DNA of 64,000 bases from Granulicella sp. L56 (GCF_009765835.1 NZ_LMUS01000008.1:114449-178448), one strand, 5' to 3'. Counted from the stretch's first letter, positions 35,008-44,931 are shown. The notes: generated from the letters alone by a model not told the origin. Translations and numbers: made by a program.

Positions 35008-36167
35008 ACGGAGCGTCCGGCGATGAGATCGCTGAGAACGGTCTCCCACTGATCGCCGTAGTCTTTCCAGCCGCCTAGGCTTTGAACACGCCGAAGGGCT
35101 GCTTCACTCATTCTTGATTGCAGGGCCGGGTCATCGGCTAGCTGCTGCATCCTTTCGGTGAGAGCAGCAACATCGCGAATGGGGACAATGAAGCCTTCAA
35201 CGCCATCGGTGAAGAGGTCTTCACCGCCAGTGTTGGTCGAGCAGAGAACGGGGCAGCCGCAGGCGAGGGCCTGTCCCTGAACCAGAGCGAGACCTTCTTC
35301 GAGGCTGGGAAGAACCATGACGTGGCTGGTGCTCATGAATCGGGCCAGCGTCTCCTGATTGACCGACCCTAAAAATTCCACGTTCTCGCGAGGTAGACGA
35401 TTGAGAACCGTCTTGAGATCGGGATTGAGCGCTCCAACGACGCGGAGACGCTTTGCCGGATGACGGAGTTTGGCAAAGGCTTCGAGCAGGTAGGGAACTC
35501 CTTTGCGCAGGCCAACGGAGCCCGCGAAGAGAACTTCAAAACGGTCGGATGGCGGTTCGCCGGTGCGGGTGAAGCGTTCGAGCCGGACACCATAGGGGAT
35601 GACGCGGAGCTTTTCTGCCGGGATGCCCATTTCCACGAAGGAGCGGGCAGCGAAGCGCGAGGGAACGGTGATGGCGTCCGCCATCTCGTAGATCTTCTCT
35701 TCGCGAATGGTGTCGCGGATGTCGGAGATAGGACGCTCAACACCCCAGCGACGATACTCGTCGGCGACGAGCTGCTCCTGATAGCGCTGGTGCGATGAGC
35801 CGCGATCACAGATAAACTTGCCGCCGCGCTGCTGGACGAGCCGTCCGGTTTTGAGCCCGGCACCAGAGAGAGCGATAAAGGCGTCGCAGGGAGGGATGCG
35901 GCGGAGTGTCCACTCATCGAAGGAGAGCGCGTTGACGTAGCCCAGTTGATCGCGCAGCCAGCGGGAGTCGACACGGGAACGAAGGACGAGCATCTCGGGC
36001 GCGTGGAACCAGGGAAAAGTCTTTACTTTGGCGTGATCGAGGCCCTCGCGCTTCAGTCGCGCCCAGGGCCAGGTGGAGTAGATGGCTTCGAGGTGGCCGC
36101 GGCGCTCGAGTTCGCGCGCGAGTTCGAAGTGATGGAAGACGCCAAAGACAGCCTGAACAATTCGCAT
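35004..36167 (-). CDS. GT4-type glycosyltransferase
   Basis: 387 residues from the ATG at 36167, which begins 'MRIVQAVFGVFHHFELARELERRGH', the usual GT-B N-terminal pattern; the frame extends to 36305 but the extra residues look random. The C-terminal domain holds 'FAGSVGLRKGVPYLLEAFAKL' and the nucleotide-sugar site 'PSLEEGLALVQGQALACGCPV' with the conserved E-x7-E glutamates. It probably transfers a sugar from a nucleotide donor to a lipid or polysaccharide. There is no EPS operon around it. Its stop codon shares CTAG with thiS. Confidence 0.86.
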   Translation of the reverse strand: MRIVQAVFGVFHHFELARELERRGHLEAIYSTWPWARLKREGLDHAKVKTFPWFHAPEMLVLRSRVDSRWLRDQLGYVNALSFDEWTLRRIPPCDAFIALSGAGLKTGRLVQQRGGKFICDRGSSHQRYQEQLVADEYRRWGVERPISDIRDTIREEKIYEMADAITVPSRFAARSFVEMGIPAEKLRVIPYGVRLERFTRTGEPPSDRFEVLFAGSVGLRKGVPYLLEAFAKLRHPAKRLRVVGALNPDLKTVLNRLPRENVEFLGSVNQETLARFMSTSHVMVLPSLEEGLALVQGQALACGCPVLCSTNTGGEDLFTDGVEGFIVPIRDVAALTERMQQLADDPALQSRMSEAALRRVQSLGGWKDYGDQWETVLSDLIAGRSV

Positions 36168-36316
36168 GAGGGCTCGGGAGGAGGACTGAGTCGATAGTAC
36201 CAAAGCGAGGGAAGTGGGAGATTGGCTGGGATTTTGGGGTAACGTTTTCCAGAGGCGATTTTTAAGGCGCTTCGCACCTTTCTTGATGTATTCTTCCCCA
36301 GACACCCGGAGCCATA

Positions 36317-39007
36317 ATGAAACGATTTAGTATTGCCATTCTCGCGCTTATCTCTGCGTCTGCACTCGGTCAATCGAAGCCTTCTGCTTATCTCGACCCA
36401 TCGTTGCCGGCGGCTGTGCGCGCTCACGATGTGGTCTCGAAGATGACGCTCGACGAGAAGGCATCGCAACTCGAAGATTGGGCCACGGCGATCCCGCGGT
36501 TGGGGATCCCTGACTATCAGACGTGGAGCGAGGCGCTGCACGGCGTGGCGAACTCTGGATTTGCCACCGTGTTTCCTCAGGCGATTGGTATGGCCGCGAC
36601 ATGGGACCCGTCGATGGTGCATGAGATGGGCGATGTCATCTCGACGGAGGGCCGCGCGAAGTACAACGAGGCGCAGCGGGAAGGGAACCATCGCATCTTC
36701 TACGGGCTGACCTTCTGGTCGCCGAATATCAATATCTTTCGCGATCCGCGCTGGGGTCGGGGGCAGGAGACCTATGGCGAAGACCCGTTTCTGACCAGCC
36801 ACATGGGCGACGCATTTGTTCAGGGTGTACAAGGGGACGACCCTGCGCACCCGGTTGCCATTGCGACAGCCAAGCATTTCGCGGTGCATAGCGGGCCTGA
36901 ATCACTGCGGCACGTCTTCAACGTCGATGTCAGCCCACGCGATCTGGAAGAGACCTACCTGCCCGCGTTCCGCTCGCTGGTTGTGGATGGTCATGTGAAG
37001 TCGGTGATGTGCGCCTACAACGCCATTGATGGCACCGCTGCGTGTGCCAACAAGATGCTATTGCAGGACCACCTGCGCGGAGCGTGGGGCTTCAAGGGCT
37101 TTGTCGTATCGGACTGCGCCGCCATTGTCGATGTCACGCACGGGCATCACAATGCGCCGGACATTATGCACGCTGCGGCGATCTCAATCGAAGCCGGCAC
37201 TGATCTATCGTGCAGCATCTGGTCTCCGGGATTTAATACACTGGCCGATGCCGTTCGGAAGGGCGTGGTCTCCGAAGATCTTTTGACGCGTTCCGCGGAG
37301 CGCTTGTACACAGGACGCTTTGAGCTTGGCATGTTTGGCGCACCGGGATCGAGTCCCTACGACAAGATACCGTTCTCTGAAGACGCTTCCGAGGAGCACC
37401 GCCAGGTTGCCTTGAAGGCAGCGGAAGAGTCGATGGTGTTGTTGAAGAACAATGGCGTGCTGCCGCTACGCCAGACGGTGAAGAACATCGCCGTGATTGG
37501 ACCGACTGCCGATCTTCTGGCTTCGCTGGAAGGAAATTACAACGGCGTGGCGCTGCACCCGGTCTCTCCGCTTGATGGGATTGCCAAACAGTTTCCCGGA
37601 GCGAAGATTCATTATGCCCAAGGCTCCATGCTGGCCGATGGCGTTGGCGTGCCGGTGCCGCGTACGGTCTTTGGCTCTGGATTGCGCACCGAATATTTTG
37701 CCACCTCCGATTGGACGGGACGGCCAGTTGCGGTGAGTACCGAGCCGGAGGTCCAGTACGACTGGCGTGATGCCGTGCCGAACCCGGAGATCCATACCCA
37801 CAACTACTCTGTTCGCTGGAGCGGCAAGATGAGCGCGCCAGCGGCAGGAAAGTACACTTTCATCTTTGAGGGAGGCCCGCCCTTTCCCTATTCCCCGAAG
37901 GAGTCGTACCGGTTTGTGCTCGACGGCAAGGTGCTCTCCGAGGGGCGCCTCGACGGCGGCAAACTCGACATGGGAGCGTTCACGGTGGCCAAGGGGGCGT
38001 CGCCTTCGGCTCCGCCGGTGATGACCGGCTCTCGCCCGGCACGGATTGAAGTGACGTTCAACGATACAAAGGCTCATGACTTCCAGCTTGAATATAGCCA
38101 CTCTGGCGACCGTGCCGGAGGAAGCGCTGTGCTCAAGTGGGAGACCCCTGCACAGGTTCAGATTGACGAAGCAGTTGCCGCGGCAAAGGCGTCTGACGTT
38201 GTGCTCGCCTTTGTCGGGCTTTCGCCACAGTTGGAAGGCGAAGAGATGCCCATCAAGATCAAGGGCTTCGATGGCGGCGACCGCACCAGCATCGATCTGC
38301 CTGAATCGCAGAAGCAGATGCTCGAAGCTGTGGCAGCAACAGGGAAGCCGGTCATCGTCGTATCGCTGAGCGGCAGTGCGCTGGCGCTCTCGTGGGCGAA
38401 GGAACATGCGGCGGCAGTTTTGCAGGCATGGTATCCGGGAGTGGCGGGTGGCACAGCGATTGCCCGCACGCTGGCTGGAGAGAACAATCCTGCTGGCCGT
38501 CTGCCGATCACCTTCTATGCCAGTACCGATGATCTTCCTGCCTTCACGGACTACTCCATGAAGAACCGGACCTATCGCTACTTTACGGGCAAGCCGCTCT
38601 GGGGATTTGGCTATGGCTTGAGCTATTCCAGCTTCCGCTACGGGCCGGTGAAGCTGTCATCTTCTTCCGTGACTGCCGGACAGCCATTGACTGCGACCGT
38701 CAGCGTGACGAATACCAGCGCACGGGCAGGCGATGAGGTTGTCGAAGCTTATCTCAAGACGCCACAAGTCGATGGTCCTGAGCGCTCGCTGGTCGGCTTC
38801 AGGCGAGTTCACCTGAAAGCCGGAGAAAGTCGCCAAGTCTCTCTGGAGCTGAGTCCGCGTTCGCTCTCGGGCGTCGATGAAAAGGGACAGCGTTCGATTC
38901 TTGCTGGCGAATACCGGCTGAGCGTCGGATCGACACAACCTGCGGAGACAACGCGTAAGTCAGAGACAACCTTCGATATTCATGGCACAGCCGCGCTTCC
39001 AAAGTAA
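36317..39007 (+). CDS. Exported GH3 glycosidase with inserted PA14 domain
   Basis: 896 residues; signal peptide about 1-18, CGGAG ribosome site. The GH3 N-terminal barrel contains 'SPNINIFRDPRWGRGQETYGEDP' and the nucleophile Asp266 in 'GFVVSDCAAI'. The C-terminal alpha/beta domain starts about residue 375 and is interrupted at about 452-605 by a PA14-like beta domain ('LRTEYFATSDWTGRP', 'SVRWSGKMSAPAAGKYTFIFEG'). It resumes with 'LAFVGLSPQLEGEEM' and ends in a fibronectin-III-like domain. The sequence style 'FRDPRWGRGQETYGEDP' is that of beta-glucosidase/beta-xylosidase clades; PA14 insertions tune substrate length. Periplasmic plant-polymer degradation is inferred. Confidence 0.92.
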   Translation: MKRFSIAILALISASALGQSKPSAYLDPSLPAAVRAHDVVSKMTLDEKASQLEDWATAIPRLGIPDYQTWSEALHGVANSGFATVFPQAIGMAATWDPSMVHEMGDVISTEGRAKYNEAQREGNHRIFYGLTFWSPNINIFRDPRWGRGQETYGEDPFLTSHMGDAFVQGVQGDDPAHPVAIATAKHFAVHSGPESLRHVFNVDVSPRDLEETYLPAFRSLVVDGHVKSVMCAYNAIDGTAACANKMLLQDHLRGAWGFKGFVVSDCAAIVDVTHGHHNAPDIMHAAAISIEAGTDLSCSIWSPGFNTLADAVRKGVVSEDLLTRSAERLYTGRFELGMFGAPGSSPYDKIPFSEDASEEHRQVALKAAEESMVLLKNNGVLPLRQTVKNIAVIGPTADLLASLEGNYNGVALHPVSPLDGIAKQFPGAKIHYAQGSMLADGVGVPVPRTVFGSGLRTEYFATSDWTGRPVAVSTEPEVQYDWRDAVPNPEIHTHNYSVRWSGKMSAPAAGKYTFIFEGGPPFPYSPKESYRFVLDGKVLSEGRLDGGKLDMGAFTVAKGASPSAPPVMTGSRPARIEVTFNDTKAHDFQLEYSHSGDRAGGSAVLKWETPAQVQIDEAVAAAKASDVVLAFVGLSPQLEGEEMPIKIKGFDGGDRTSIDLPESQKQMLEAVAATGKPVIVVSLSGSALALSWAKEHAAAVLQAWYPGVAGGTAIARTLAGENNPAGRLPITFYASTDDLPAFTDYSMKNRTYRYFTGKPLWGFGYGLSYSSFRYGPVKLSSSSVTAGQPLTATVSVTNTSARAGDEVVEAYLKTPQVDGPERSLVGFRRVHLKAGESRQVSLELSPRSLSGVDEKGQRSILAGEYRLSVGSTQPAETTRKSETTFDIHGTAALPK

Positions 39008-39128
39008 ATCGCCTAGTCGCAGTCGGAGGCTGTAGTTGCGGTTCAGAAGATTCTGTCGGTTTTGCCGCTAAGAGATCGTCAGGCAGTCCGCTGTAGACTT
39101 GGTTAAAGTTCACTGGCGAGGTGGATCC

Positions 39129-39584
39129 ATGCCAAACTACACGAAGACTGCCGAGGCGATCTCTCGGCTTTCTCCAGAGGAATTCAAGGTCACCCAACAA
39201 AGCGGGACCGAGCGGCCCTTCGAGAATGCCTATTGGGATCATGATGAGCCCGGTTTGTATGTCGATATCGTATCGGGCGAGCCGCTGTTTTCGTCACTCG
39301 ATAAATTTCACAGCAACTGCGGCTGGCCAAGTTTCACTAAGCCGGTTGAGCCAGAGAATGTGGACGAACGGTCTGATAGCAGCCATGGAATGAAGCGGAC
39401 CGAGGTTCGGTCGCTCCACGGCGACAGCCACCTCGGTCATGTCTTTGATGATGGACCCAAAGACGCCGGTGGCTTGCGCTATTGCATCAACTCTGCTTCG
39501 CTGCGTTTCATTGCTCTTGATGAGCTTGAGAGCGAAGGTTACGGCAGCTATCTCAACCTGTTTGAGTCTCAGAAAGGGAAGTGA
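39129..39584 (+). CDS. msrB: Peptide methionine-R-sulfoxide reductase
   Basis: 151 residues from ATG 39129, preceded by GAGGTGG. Reduces the R form of methionine sulfoxide in proteins. 'NCGWPSFTKPV' and the catalytic 'RYCINSASLRF' near the C-terminus are in place. The two CxxC pairs of the zinc-binding form are missing, so this is the zinc-free type. msrA follows directly, so both stereoisomers are handled by one operon. Cytosolic, no signal peptide. Confidence 0.94.
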   Translation: MPNYTKTAEAISRLSPEEFKVTQQSGTERPFENAYWDHDEPGLYVDIVSGEPLFSSLDKFHSNCGWPSFTKPVEPENVDERSDSSHGMKRTEVRSLHGDSHLGHVFDDGPKDAGGLRYCINSASLRFIALDELESEGYGSYLNLFESQKGK

Positions 39585-39589
39585 CGACA

Positions 39590-40099
39590 ATGGCCTCATC
39601 CAACGAACATGCAATTCTTGCCGGCGGCTGTTTCTGGGGAGTGCAGGATTTATTGCGCCGCTATCCGGGCGTCATCTCTACGCGCGTCGGATACACGGGC
39701 GGTGACGTCTCGAATGCGACCTACCGCAATCACCATGGCCATGCCGAAGCGATTGAGATCGTCTTCGACCCTGAGAAGCTTTCTTACCGTCGACTTCTGG
39801 AATTCTTTTTTCAGATTCACGATCCGACGACTTTGAACCGTCAAGGAAACGATACGGGGACAAGCTATCGCTCGGCGATCTTTTACACGACCGACGAGCA
39901 GCGGAAAATTGCCGAAGAGACCATCGCCGATGTCAACGCCTCCGGGTTGTGGCCAGCCAAGGTGGTGACGGAGGTCGCCCCAGCGAGCGATTTCTGGGAG
40001 GCTGAGCCGGAGCATCAGGATTATCTGGAGCGCATTCCGAATGGATACACCTGCCACTTCATCCGACCGGGCTGGGTGCTTCCACGACGAACCAAGTGA
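39590..40099 (+). CDS. msrA: Peptide methionine-S-sulfoxide reductase
   Basis: 169 residues from ATG 39590; a GTG at 39581 overlapping the msrB stop is a weaker option because the purine-rich site would abut it. The catalytic cysteine is in 'GGCFWGVQDLLRRYPGV'. 'GYTGGDVSNATYRNHHGHAEAIEIVFDP' and 'HDPTTLNRQGNDTGTSYRSAIFY' are typical. There is no obvious C-terminal resolving Cys pair; the last cysteine is in 'NGYTCHFI'. Works with MsrB in oxidative-damage repair. Confidence 0.94.
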   Translation: MASSNEHAILAGGCFWGVQDLLRRYPGVISTRVGYTGGDVSNATYRNHHGHAEAIEIVFDPEKLSYRRLLEFFFQIHDPTTLNRQGNDTGTSYRSAIFYTTDEQRKIAEETIADVNASGLWPAKVVTEVAPASDFWEAEPEHQDYLERIPNGYTCHFIRPGWVLPRRTK

Positions 40100-40221
40100 A
40101 CGCTACTGAGAGATAGGCTCGAATTTCAAGGGTGGCGTACACTTGGAGGGATAACTACGCGAACAGAAAGATTACGCCAAACTGTTCCGACGCATGACGG
40201 TCCCGGAGGGATCGGTGTCGA

Positions 40222-43200
40222 ATGCCCTCTTCCCAAGTACAAAGCCCGTCGCTTAGAAGCGCATCACCCGAGATTCCAGTCGTGGCGATTGGCGCATCGG
40301 CAGGCGGCCTGGAAGCTCTTACGGCGATTCTCCGTGCTCTTCCCACTGATATCGCCATGGCATTCATGCTGATTCAGCATCTTGACCCTAAGCGCCATAG
40401 CATTTTGCCAGAACTGCTCTCGAAGGCGACCAGGATTCCTGTGCTGGAAGCCATCGATGCTATGAAGATCGAGTCGAATCGCGTCTATGTAATGCCGAGC
40501 AATGTTGATATTTCCATTACCGATGGCCACTTTGGGCTGACGCCGCGAATCCTGGATCACAAGCAGCATTTGCCTATCGACATCTTCATGCGCTCTCTGG
40601 CGGATGTTCGCAAAAGCCAGGCCATCGGCGTCATTCTCTCAGGTACCGCCTCGGACGGCACCGCGGGGGTTGAAGCAATTCGCGCCGAAGGTGGGGTGAC
40701 CTTCGCGCAGGATCCCGAGACAGCGAAGTTCGACGGCATGCCTCGGAGCGCGATTGAATCCGGCTGCATTGATTTCGTTTTACCTCCCGAGAAGATTGCG
40801 GCGGAGTTGTCCTGGATGAGCAGTCATCCCAACGCCCGGAGAAAATCGGTTGATTCGCTGGAAGAACCAAAGGACGATGACCACGTTTTCGATTCAATCT
40901 TGAGACTGGTGAGCACTTCGCAAGGCGCCGACTTCACCAAATACAAACCCAACACCATTCATCGGCGTACCCAGCAGCGGATGGCCGCTCTCAGCATCGT
41001 TTCCCTTGCAGCCTATCTCACTTATCTCGGAGAGCATCCGGAAGAGGTGGCAACCCTCTCAAATCACGTTCTGATTCCGGTAACAGAGTTCTTTCGCAAT
41101 CCAGAGGTCTTTGAGGACCTTGCAAGTACGGTTTACCCGGCGATTGTTGGAGAAAGGGCAGATGGAACGCTCCGTATATGGGTAGTCGCCTGCTCCAGCG
41201 GAGAAGAGGTGTATTCGCTGGCGATAACCTTGCTGGAATTTCTGGGTGCAAGAGCAGATCGTATCCGCATTCAGATCTTTGGCACGGACATTAGTGAGAA
41301 GGTGATTGCGAAAGCCCGCTCCGGCACCTACACCGACAGTGCCATGAAGAATGTCTCAGCGGACCGCATCGCAAGGTTTTTCACAAAAGTAGCGAGCGGA
41401 TACCGGGTTAACAAAGCGATCCGCGATCTATGTGTCTTTGCGCGTCAGGATGTCACCAAGGACCCGCCATTTTCAAGCCTGGATCTTATCTCGTGCCGAA
41501 ATTTCCTGATCTACGTTCAACCGGAGCTGCAGGAAAGAATCATCTCGACCTTCCACTACGCCTTGAATTCATCTGGATTTCTGCTGTTGGGAAATGCCGA
41601 GAGCGCAGCCTCTTATCCGCAGATATTCACGCCGCTCAATAAGAAGAGCAAGATCTATTCCAAAAAGGTTGGCAACCACCGTCAACAGCGCATGTTCAAG
41701 ACAAGCAGGACTCCCATTCAAGCGACTGCATTGCCCGTAACGAAAGCGCAACCCATCAGCCGCGCCAGCCAGAATGAAGCGGAGCTGCAACAACTCGCAG
41801 ATCGAATCGTGCTGAAGGAGTGCGCCCCGCCGGGTGTGATCGTGAACGACACCCTCGAAATCCTCCAGTTTCGCGGGCGAACCAGCCCCTACCTGGAGCC
41901 TGCATCAGGACGTGCGAACCTCAACATCCTGAATATGGTCCGCGAAGAGCTTGCCATCGCCCTGCGTACCACCATTGCCTTGGCCAGAAAAAGAGCTGTT
42001 CCAGTCAAGAAAAATGTCATTTTTGAACACGGCAATAAGAAGCGTGCAGTACATTTGTCCGTGGTTCCCATGGATGAACTGGCTTCCGGGATGGGGCGGT
42101 GTTATCTCATCCTCTTTGAAGACGCAGCCCTTCCGATCGAGCCGCATGACAAAACGGGTTCGCGCCTGCCTTTGAAGGCAAGCGATGTTGCTCGGAAAGC
42201 ACTCCTTGAACAGAAGCGTGAATTGCAAGCAGCACGCTCTCTGCTGAAGGAACACCTGGGAGCGCAAGAGGCGCTGCGCGAAGACTATCAGTCTGCAAAC
42301 GAAGAGATGCTCTCCGCGAATGAAGAGCTGCAAAGCACAAATGAAGAGCTGGAAACCTCGAAAGAGGAGCTGCAAGCTACCAATGAAGAACTGAATACGG
42401 TCAACGATGAGTTGAACAGCAACAATTCCACCCTTCACCTGCTTGGCAATGACCTGAAGAATCTGCTCGAAAGCACCGTAATTCCTATCGTGATGGTGGA
42501 TAAGGGCCTGTGTATACGTCGCATGACTCCTACGGCGGAGACCGTCTTTAAAGTGCTTCCCTCGGATATCGGACGGCCCATTACCGATATCAGGCCGGAC
42601 CTCGACGTTGATTTGAAACCATTGCTTACAACCGTTCTTCGGGATGTGGTGAACCTCGAACGAGAGGTGCAGGATCAGCATGGCCATTGGTATCGGCTGC
42701 AGATAAAACCCTACAAAACGCTCGATGACCGCATCGATGGCGCGGTCTTGATCCTCATGGATATCAATGTCATCAAGAAGCGCAATCAGGAACTGGTGCT
42801 TGCGGGCGAGTTTACGAAGTCCATTATCGATACCATGCCGGAGCCTGTGCTGGTATTGAGCGCCGGCTTGCGTATAGTGATGGCCAATCATGCGTTTTAC
42901 CAAGCCTTTGAAGTGGAGCCAGAGGCAACTCTGAATCAACTTGTCTATAACCTTGGGGATGGACAGTGGAATAAGCCTGACTTGCGAGTTCTGCTGGAGG
43001 AAGTTCTGCCGCACGACAGAAATTTCTTGAATCATGAAGTCATCTACGACTTCCCGGGCATCGGCTGGAAATCCTTCATGCTAAGCGGGCGCTACATGGT
43101 GCAGGAGCCGGATACGGCCCCCCTGATTCTCTTGTCGCTCACGGATATGACCAAACGAAAGAAGATCGAAGTTGCGCTGATTCAGGCAGAGAAGCTGGCG

Positions 43201-43878
43201 ATTGCGAGCCGTCTGGCGGCGACGATCGCTCATGAGATCAACAACCCGCTGGAGGCGATTACGAACCTTCTTTATCTCGCCTCGACCGGCGATGATGCAG
43301 CAGCCACAAAATTATATGCAGCCCAGGCGCTCGAAGAGGTAGCGCGCGTGTCCCACATCACGCAGCAAACCCTCAAGTTCTATCGGCAATCTACGGCTCC
43401 ATCGTCGGTGCAGGTCTCCGAGATTCTGGATTCTCTACTGGTGCTGTACCACGGAAGGCTACTGGCCAATAACATCTCGGTCCATCGCCAATATAGAGAA
43501 GGACCGCCAGTCCTGTGTCTGGCAGGAGATCTTCGTCAGATCTTTGCGAATATCATCGGGAACGCGGTCGATGCGATGAAGTCGGGAGGCTCGCTCACCA
43601 TCCGGGTAAGCGCATCGTTCGATTGGCGTAATCAGGAACGACGCGGCGTACGCACTACAATTGCCGACTCCGGCACAGGGATGGACACGAACACGCTCCG
43701 CAAGATGTTCGAGCCGTTCTTTACGACCAAAGGCGAAACAGGCACCGGGCTTGGGATGTGGGTATCCGCTCAACTTGTCGAACGCCTGCAAGCCGATCTG
43801 CGGGTATCGAGCACGATGCGTCCAGGCAGGAGCGGTTTCGCCTTCTCCCTGTTCTTACCCCTTGAGTTGTCGAAATAG
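40222..43878 (+). CDS. CheB-CheR-PAS-histidine kinase fusion protein
   Basis: 1218 residues. CheB methylesterase domain (about 18-200) with its triad Ser26 'GASAGG', His53 'IQHLDP' and Asp145 'GTASDGTAG', but no receiver domain. CheR methyltransferase domain (about 215-480, 'FTKYKPNTIHRRTQQRM', 'WVVACSSGEEVYSLAI', 'DLISCRNFLIYVQPEL'). A long coiled coil (about 660-740) made of repeated 'NEEL' units, then two PAS domains (about 745-980). HisKA has its His in 'TIAHEINNPLEAI' near 1001, and the ATPase domain ends the protein ('GTGLGMWVSAQLVE'). No chemoreceptor, cheA or cheY lies nearby. Such fusions likely couple methylation to phospho-signalling; inputs are unknown. Confidence 0.93.
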   Translation: MPSSQVQSPSLRSASPEIPVVAIGASAGGLEALTAILRALPTDIAMAFMLIQHLDPKRHSILPELLSKATRIPVLEAIDAMKIESNRVYVMPSNVDISITDGHFGLTPRILDHKQHLPIDIFMRSLADVRKSQAIGVILSGTASDGTAGVEAIRAEGGVTFAQDPETAKFDGMPRSAIESGCIDFVLPPEKIAAELSWMSSHPNARRKSVDSLEEPKDDDHVFDSILRLVSTSQGADFTKYKPNTIHRRTQQRMAALSIVSLAAYLTYLGEHPEEVATLSNHVLIPVTEFFRNPEVFEDLASTVYPAIVGERADGTLRIWVVACSSGEEVYSLAITLLEFLGARADRIRIQIFGTDISEKVIAKARSGTYTDSAMKNVSADRIARFFTKVASGYRVNKAIRDLCVFARQDVTKDPPFSSLDLISCRNFLIYVQPELQERIISTFHYALNSSGFLLLGNAESAASYPQIFTPLNKKSKIYSKKVGNHRQQRMFKTSRTPIQATALPVTKAQPISRASQNEAELQQLADRIVLKECAPPGVIVNDTLEILQFRGRTSPYLEPASGRANLNILNMVREELAIALRTTIALARKRAVPVKKNVIFEHGNKKRAVHLSVVPMDELASGMGRCYLILFEDAALPIEPHDKTGSRLPLKASDVARKALLEQKRELQAARSLLKEHLGAQEALREDYQSANEEMLSANEELQSTNEELETSKEELQATNEELNTVNDELNSNNSTLHLLGNDLKNLLESTVIPIVMVDKGLCIRRMTPTAETVFKVLPSDIGRPITDIRPDLDVDLKPLLTTVLRDVVNLEREVQDQHGHWYRLQIKPYKTLDDRIDGAVLILMDINVIKKRNQELVLAGEFTKSIIDTMPEPVLVLSAGLRIVMANHAFYQAFEVEPEATLNQLVYNLGDGQWNKPDLRVLLEEVLPHDRNFLNHEVIYDFPGIGWKSFMLSGRYMVQEPDTAPLILLSLTDMTKRKKIEVALIQAEKLAIASRLAATIAHEINNPLEAITNLLYLASTGDDAAATKLYAAQALEEVARVSHITQQTLKFYRQSTAPSSVQVSEILDSLLVLYHGRLLANNISVHRQYREGPPVLCLAGDLRQIFANIIGNAVDAMKSGGSLTIRVSASFDWRNQERRGVRTTIADSGTGMDTNTLRKMFEPFFTTKGETGTGLGMWVSAQLVERLQADLRVSSTMRPGRSGFAFSLFLPLELSK

Positions 43879-44046
43879 AGAGATCGCTACGCTCCAGGTC
43901 CAGCGCCGTTCTCTTCGCTGGAGCGAATGCGGCACTTTTTTCAGTCCTGAACCAATGAGCGCATTGGCGATTTATCACTCACTGAGAGCAGTCATTGCAG
44001 CCTTCGGCTGGAAGCCATACCGGCTTGCTCTCGGATAGGTCGCGAG

Positions 44047-44907
44047 TCAATTCTCAGTTGGCTTGGTGATGTGGTCGATCACAAGGTTGGACACGGACTC
44101 ATGCACAGGTTCAAGCTTGAGTCCAAGCTGCTCCTGCACCGCAGTGAAGATCGAGGGCCAGCTTTCTGGATCGCGTGCGGACCAGTCGCGGCCAAACTGA
44201 AGCGTGTAGTTGTAGATGCCAGTGAGGCCCGTCTTGTCAACGACGGGCGCTTCTACCATAGAGCTTAGGACACCGGTGATGGCCCGCATGGAAGAATCCG
44301 CTCCGACAAATTCGATGCCATGTTGCGATCCATGAGCTGCGATGTTCGCGATCGGCGGAGAAGTCGGTGCCTCTCCATTCGCGCGAGCCGGCGGCGGGGG
44401 CACAACCTGCATTTTGACGCCTCCTTTGCTCAGAACAAGGTTGTAGATAGAGCTGTTGCGGGTTTCAAGGTGTGTCTTGAGGTTCAGTCGTTGAGCCAGT
44501 AGCACGCGAATCGCGTTCCGCTTTTCAAGCCGGACCTCGTTATCGGTGAGCTTGGCGAGTCTGGCATCGGCCGCTTCGTCCGAGCGAGCCTGGATATCGT
44601 AGAGCGTGCTCGTCACCCAGTCCGGTGCGCCAACAACCGGGGCATCGAAGCCGTAAGCAATTTGGAGAAGGGCCTTTATCGGAAGGTTAGTCGCTTCGAA
44701 TCGGCTGGAGTGCGGCGGACTCGAGACGGACACATGGAAATTGGCGTCCGGGGGCGGCGCAAGACGGATGATGGCAACGTCAAAGGTGAGTGTGGGCGTG
44801 AAGTTGGGTTCTTCCACAATTGGGGTTTGCGCGTGAAGGCACGGGCAGGATAGGAAGAGAAGAAGGGCCGCGAGCAAACCAATATGTCGCTGAGCGATGT
44901 GGGACAT
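44047..44907 (-). CDS. TIGR03435-family secreted protein
   Basis: 286 residues; AAAGGAG about 12 bases upstream. Signal peptide 'LLAALLLFLSCPCLHAQ' at about 10-27. Family motifs: 'FDVAIIRLAPPPDANF', 'APDWVTSTLYDIQARS', 'RLNLKTHLETRNSSIYNLVLSKGGVKMQ' and 'GLKLEPVHESVSNLVIDHITKPTEN'. Same layout as the protein at 24745-25572 but clearly diverged. No known function. It lies 24 bases after the LuxR-type regulator of the ABC operon, in the same direction, and may be its last gene. Confidence 0.85.
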   Translation of the reverse strand: MSHIAQRHIGLLAALLLFLSCPCLHAQTPIVEEPNFTPTLTFDVAIIRLAPPPDANFHVSVSSPPHSSRFEATNLPIKALLQIAYGFDAPVVGAPDWVTSTLYDIQARSDEAADARLAKLTDNEVRLEKRNAIRVLLAQRLNLKTHLETRNSSIYNLVLSKGGVKMQVVPPPPARANGEAPTSPPIANIAAHGSQHGIEFVGADSSMRAITGVLSSMVEAPVVDKTGLTGIYNYTLQFGRDWSARDPESWPSIFTAVQEQLGLKLEPVHESVSNLVIDHITKPTEN

Positions 44908-44931
44908 GAGCCTAGAACTCCTTTTGAGGAC

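Noticed and set aside
36168..36305. N-terminal extension of the glycosyltransferase
   Set aside because: The residues lack any family pattern and the ATG at 36167 begins the GT-B fold.
41905..43035. Minus-strand frame of 376 codons
   Set aside because: Antisense of the CheB-CheR fusion; repeats of 'LQLF' come from the reverse of the NEEL coiled coil.
44100..44300. Plus-strand frame in the second TIGR03435 gene
   Set aside because: Antisense shadow of a gene with signal peptide, ribosome site and family motifs.
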